Assembly (NCBI RefSeq): GCF_014672695.1
Contig: NZ_CP053923.1
Coordinates: 1,041,295 to 1,047,582, forward strand
Length of the DNA: 6,288 bases
DNA from: Defluviicoccus vanus
GTDB taxonomy: Bacteria > Pseudomonadota > Alphaproteobacteria > Rhodospirillales > Defluviicoccaceae
Reading direction: 5' to 3'
The notes below the pieces were generated by a model. The model worked only from the letters and a program-made list of their open reading frames with translations, was not told the origin of the DNA and made no database searches. Of the stretch, positions 6,278-6,288 are shown piece after piece. The stretch's first letter is position 1. Each line of letters begins with the position of its first letter. The position numbers and the translations under genes were made by a program.

Positions 6278-6288
6278 TGGCGTCGCAC
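6277..6288 (+). CDS. start of a downstream gene, probably the MurU-type nucleotidyltransferase (partial)
   Basis: ATG 6277-6279 shares its A with the TGA of the amgK-like gene (TGATG), and only four codons (MASH) fall inside the window. AGGCCGG about six bases upstream could serve as a weak ribosome binding site. In many alphaproteobacteria and pseudomonads amgK is followed directly by murU, which encodes N-acetylmuramate-1-phosphate uridylyltransferase. No MurU motif can be seen in four codons, so the product is inferred from context. Confidence 0.4.

Noticed and set aside
1..6288. CRISPR array, tRNA/rRNA genes, insertion sequences, phage or defence genes
   Set aside because: Reading both strands showed no repeat-spacer pattern, no RNA gene signature and no transposase or integrase motif; the window is filled by recognisable housekeeping and regulatory genes.

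Overview
The window is GC-rich, densely packed DNA with very short or overlapping gene junctions. It is best read as alphaproteobacterial chromosome, probably Rhodospirillales-like. The clues are the gene order rapZ - mannose-type EIIA - ptsH - ptsI, the alpha-type active-site sequences in EI (GGAQGHTAIMAR) and HPr (RGLHARAAAKF), and a tsaE - amgK - (murU) block. The taxonomic call is inference from family knowledge; no rRNA or other marker is present.

Left block, + strand, about 1-3570: a phosphotransferase system with no sugar permease. A reading frame at the left edge (3-77) may be the tail of hprK (HPr kinase). It is followed by a RapZ-family P-loop protein (80-982), a mannose-type EIIA (979-1386), HPr (1395-1688) and Enzyme I (1786-3570). 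EI passes phosphate from PEP to HPr His24, and HPr passes it to EIIA His9. HPr also keeps the serine (Ser55) that an HPr kinase would modify. All catalytic residues are intact and no EIIB/EIIC is seen, so the cluster looks like a regulatory PTS. rapZ and EIIA share an ATGA overlap. The only real gap in the block is about 97 bases before ptsI, and it holds a small hairpin next to a strong ribosome binding site.

Middle, - strand, 3585-4619: a single gene for a thioredoxin-reductase-like ferredoxin/flavodoxin-NADP+ reductase. It converges on ptsI with 14 bases between the stops, and it diverges from tsaE across a 130-base intergenic region.

Right block, + strand, 4750-6288: tsaE (tRNA t6A synthesis ATPase) overlaps an amgK-like sugar kinase gene (N-acetylmuramate/N-acetylglucosamine 1-kinase family). 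That gene starts at TTG behind a good AGGAG. Its stop overlaps the ATG of a further gene cut by the window edge, probably murU. AmgK and MurU together form the cell-wall sugar recycling route to UDP-MurNAc.

No tRNA, rRNA, CRISPR, insertion sequence or phage signature was seen. The families are all known. The most unusual points are the RapZ protein (Phe where E. coli has His190, and an acidic rather than basic C-terminal tail), its ambiguous start, and three near-repeats of 15 bases at the start of amgK, each beginning with an in-frame TTG.
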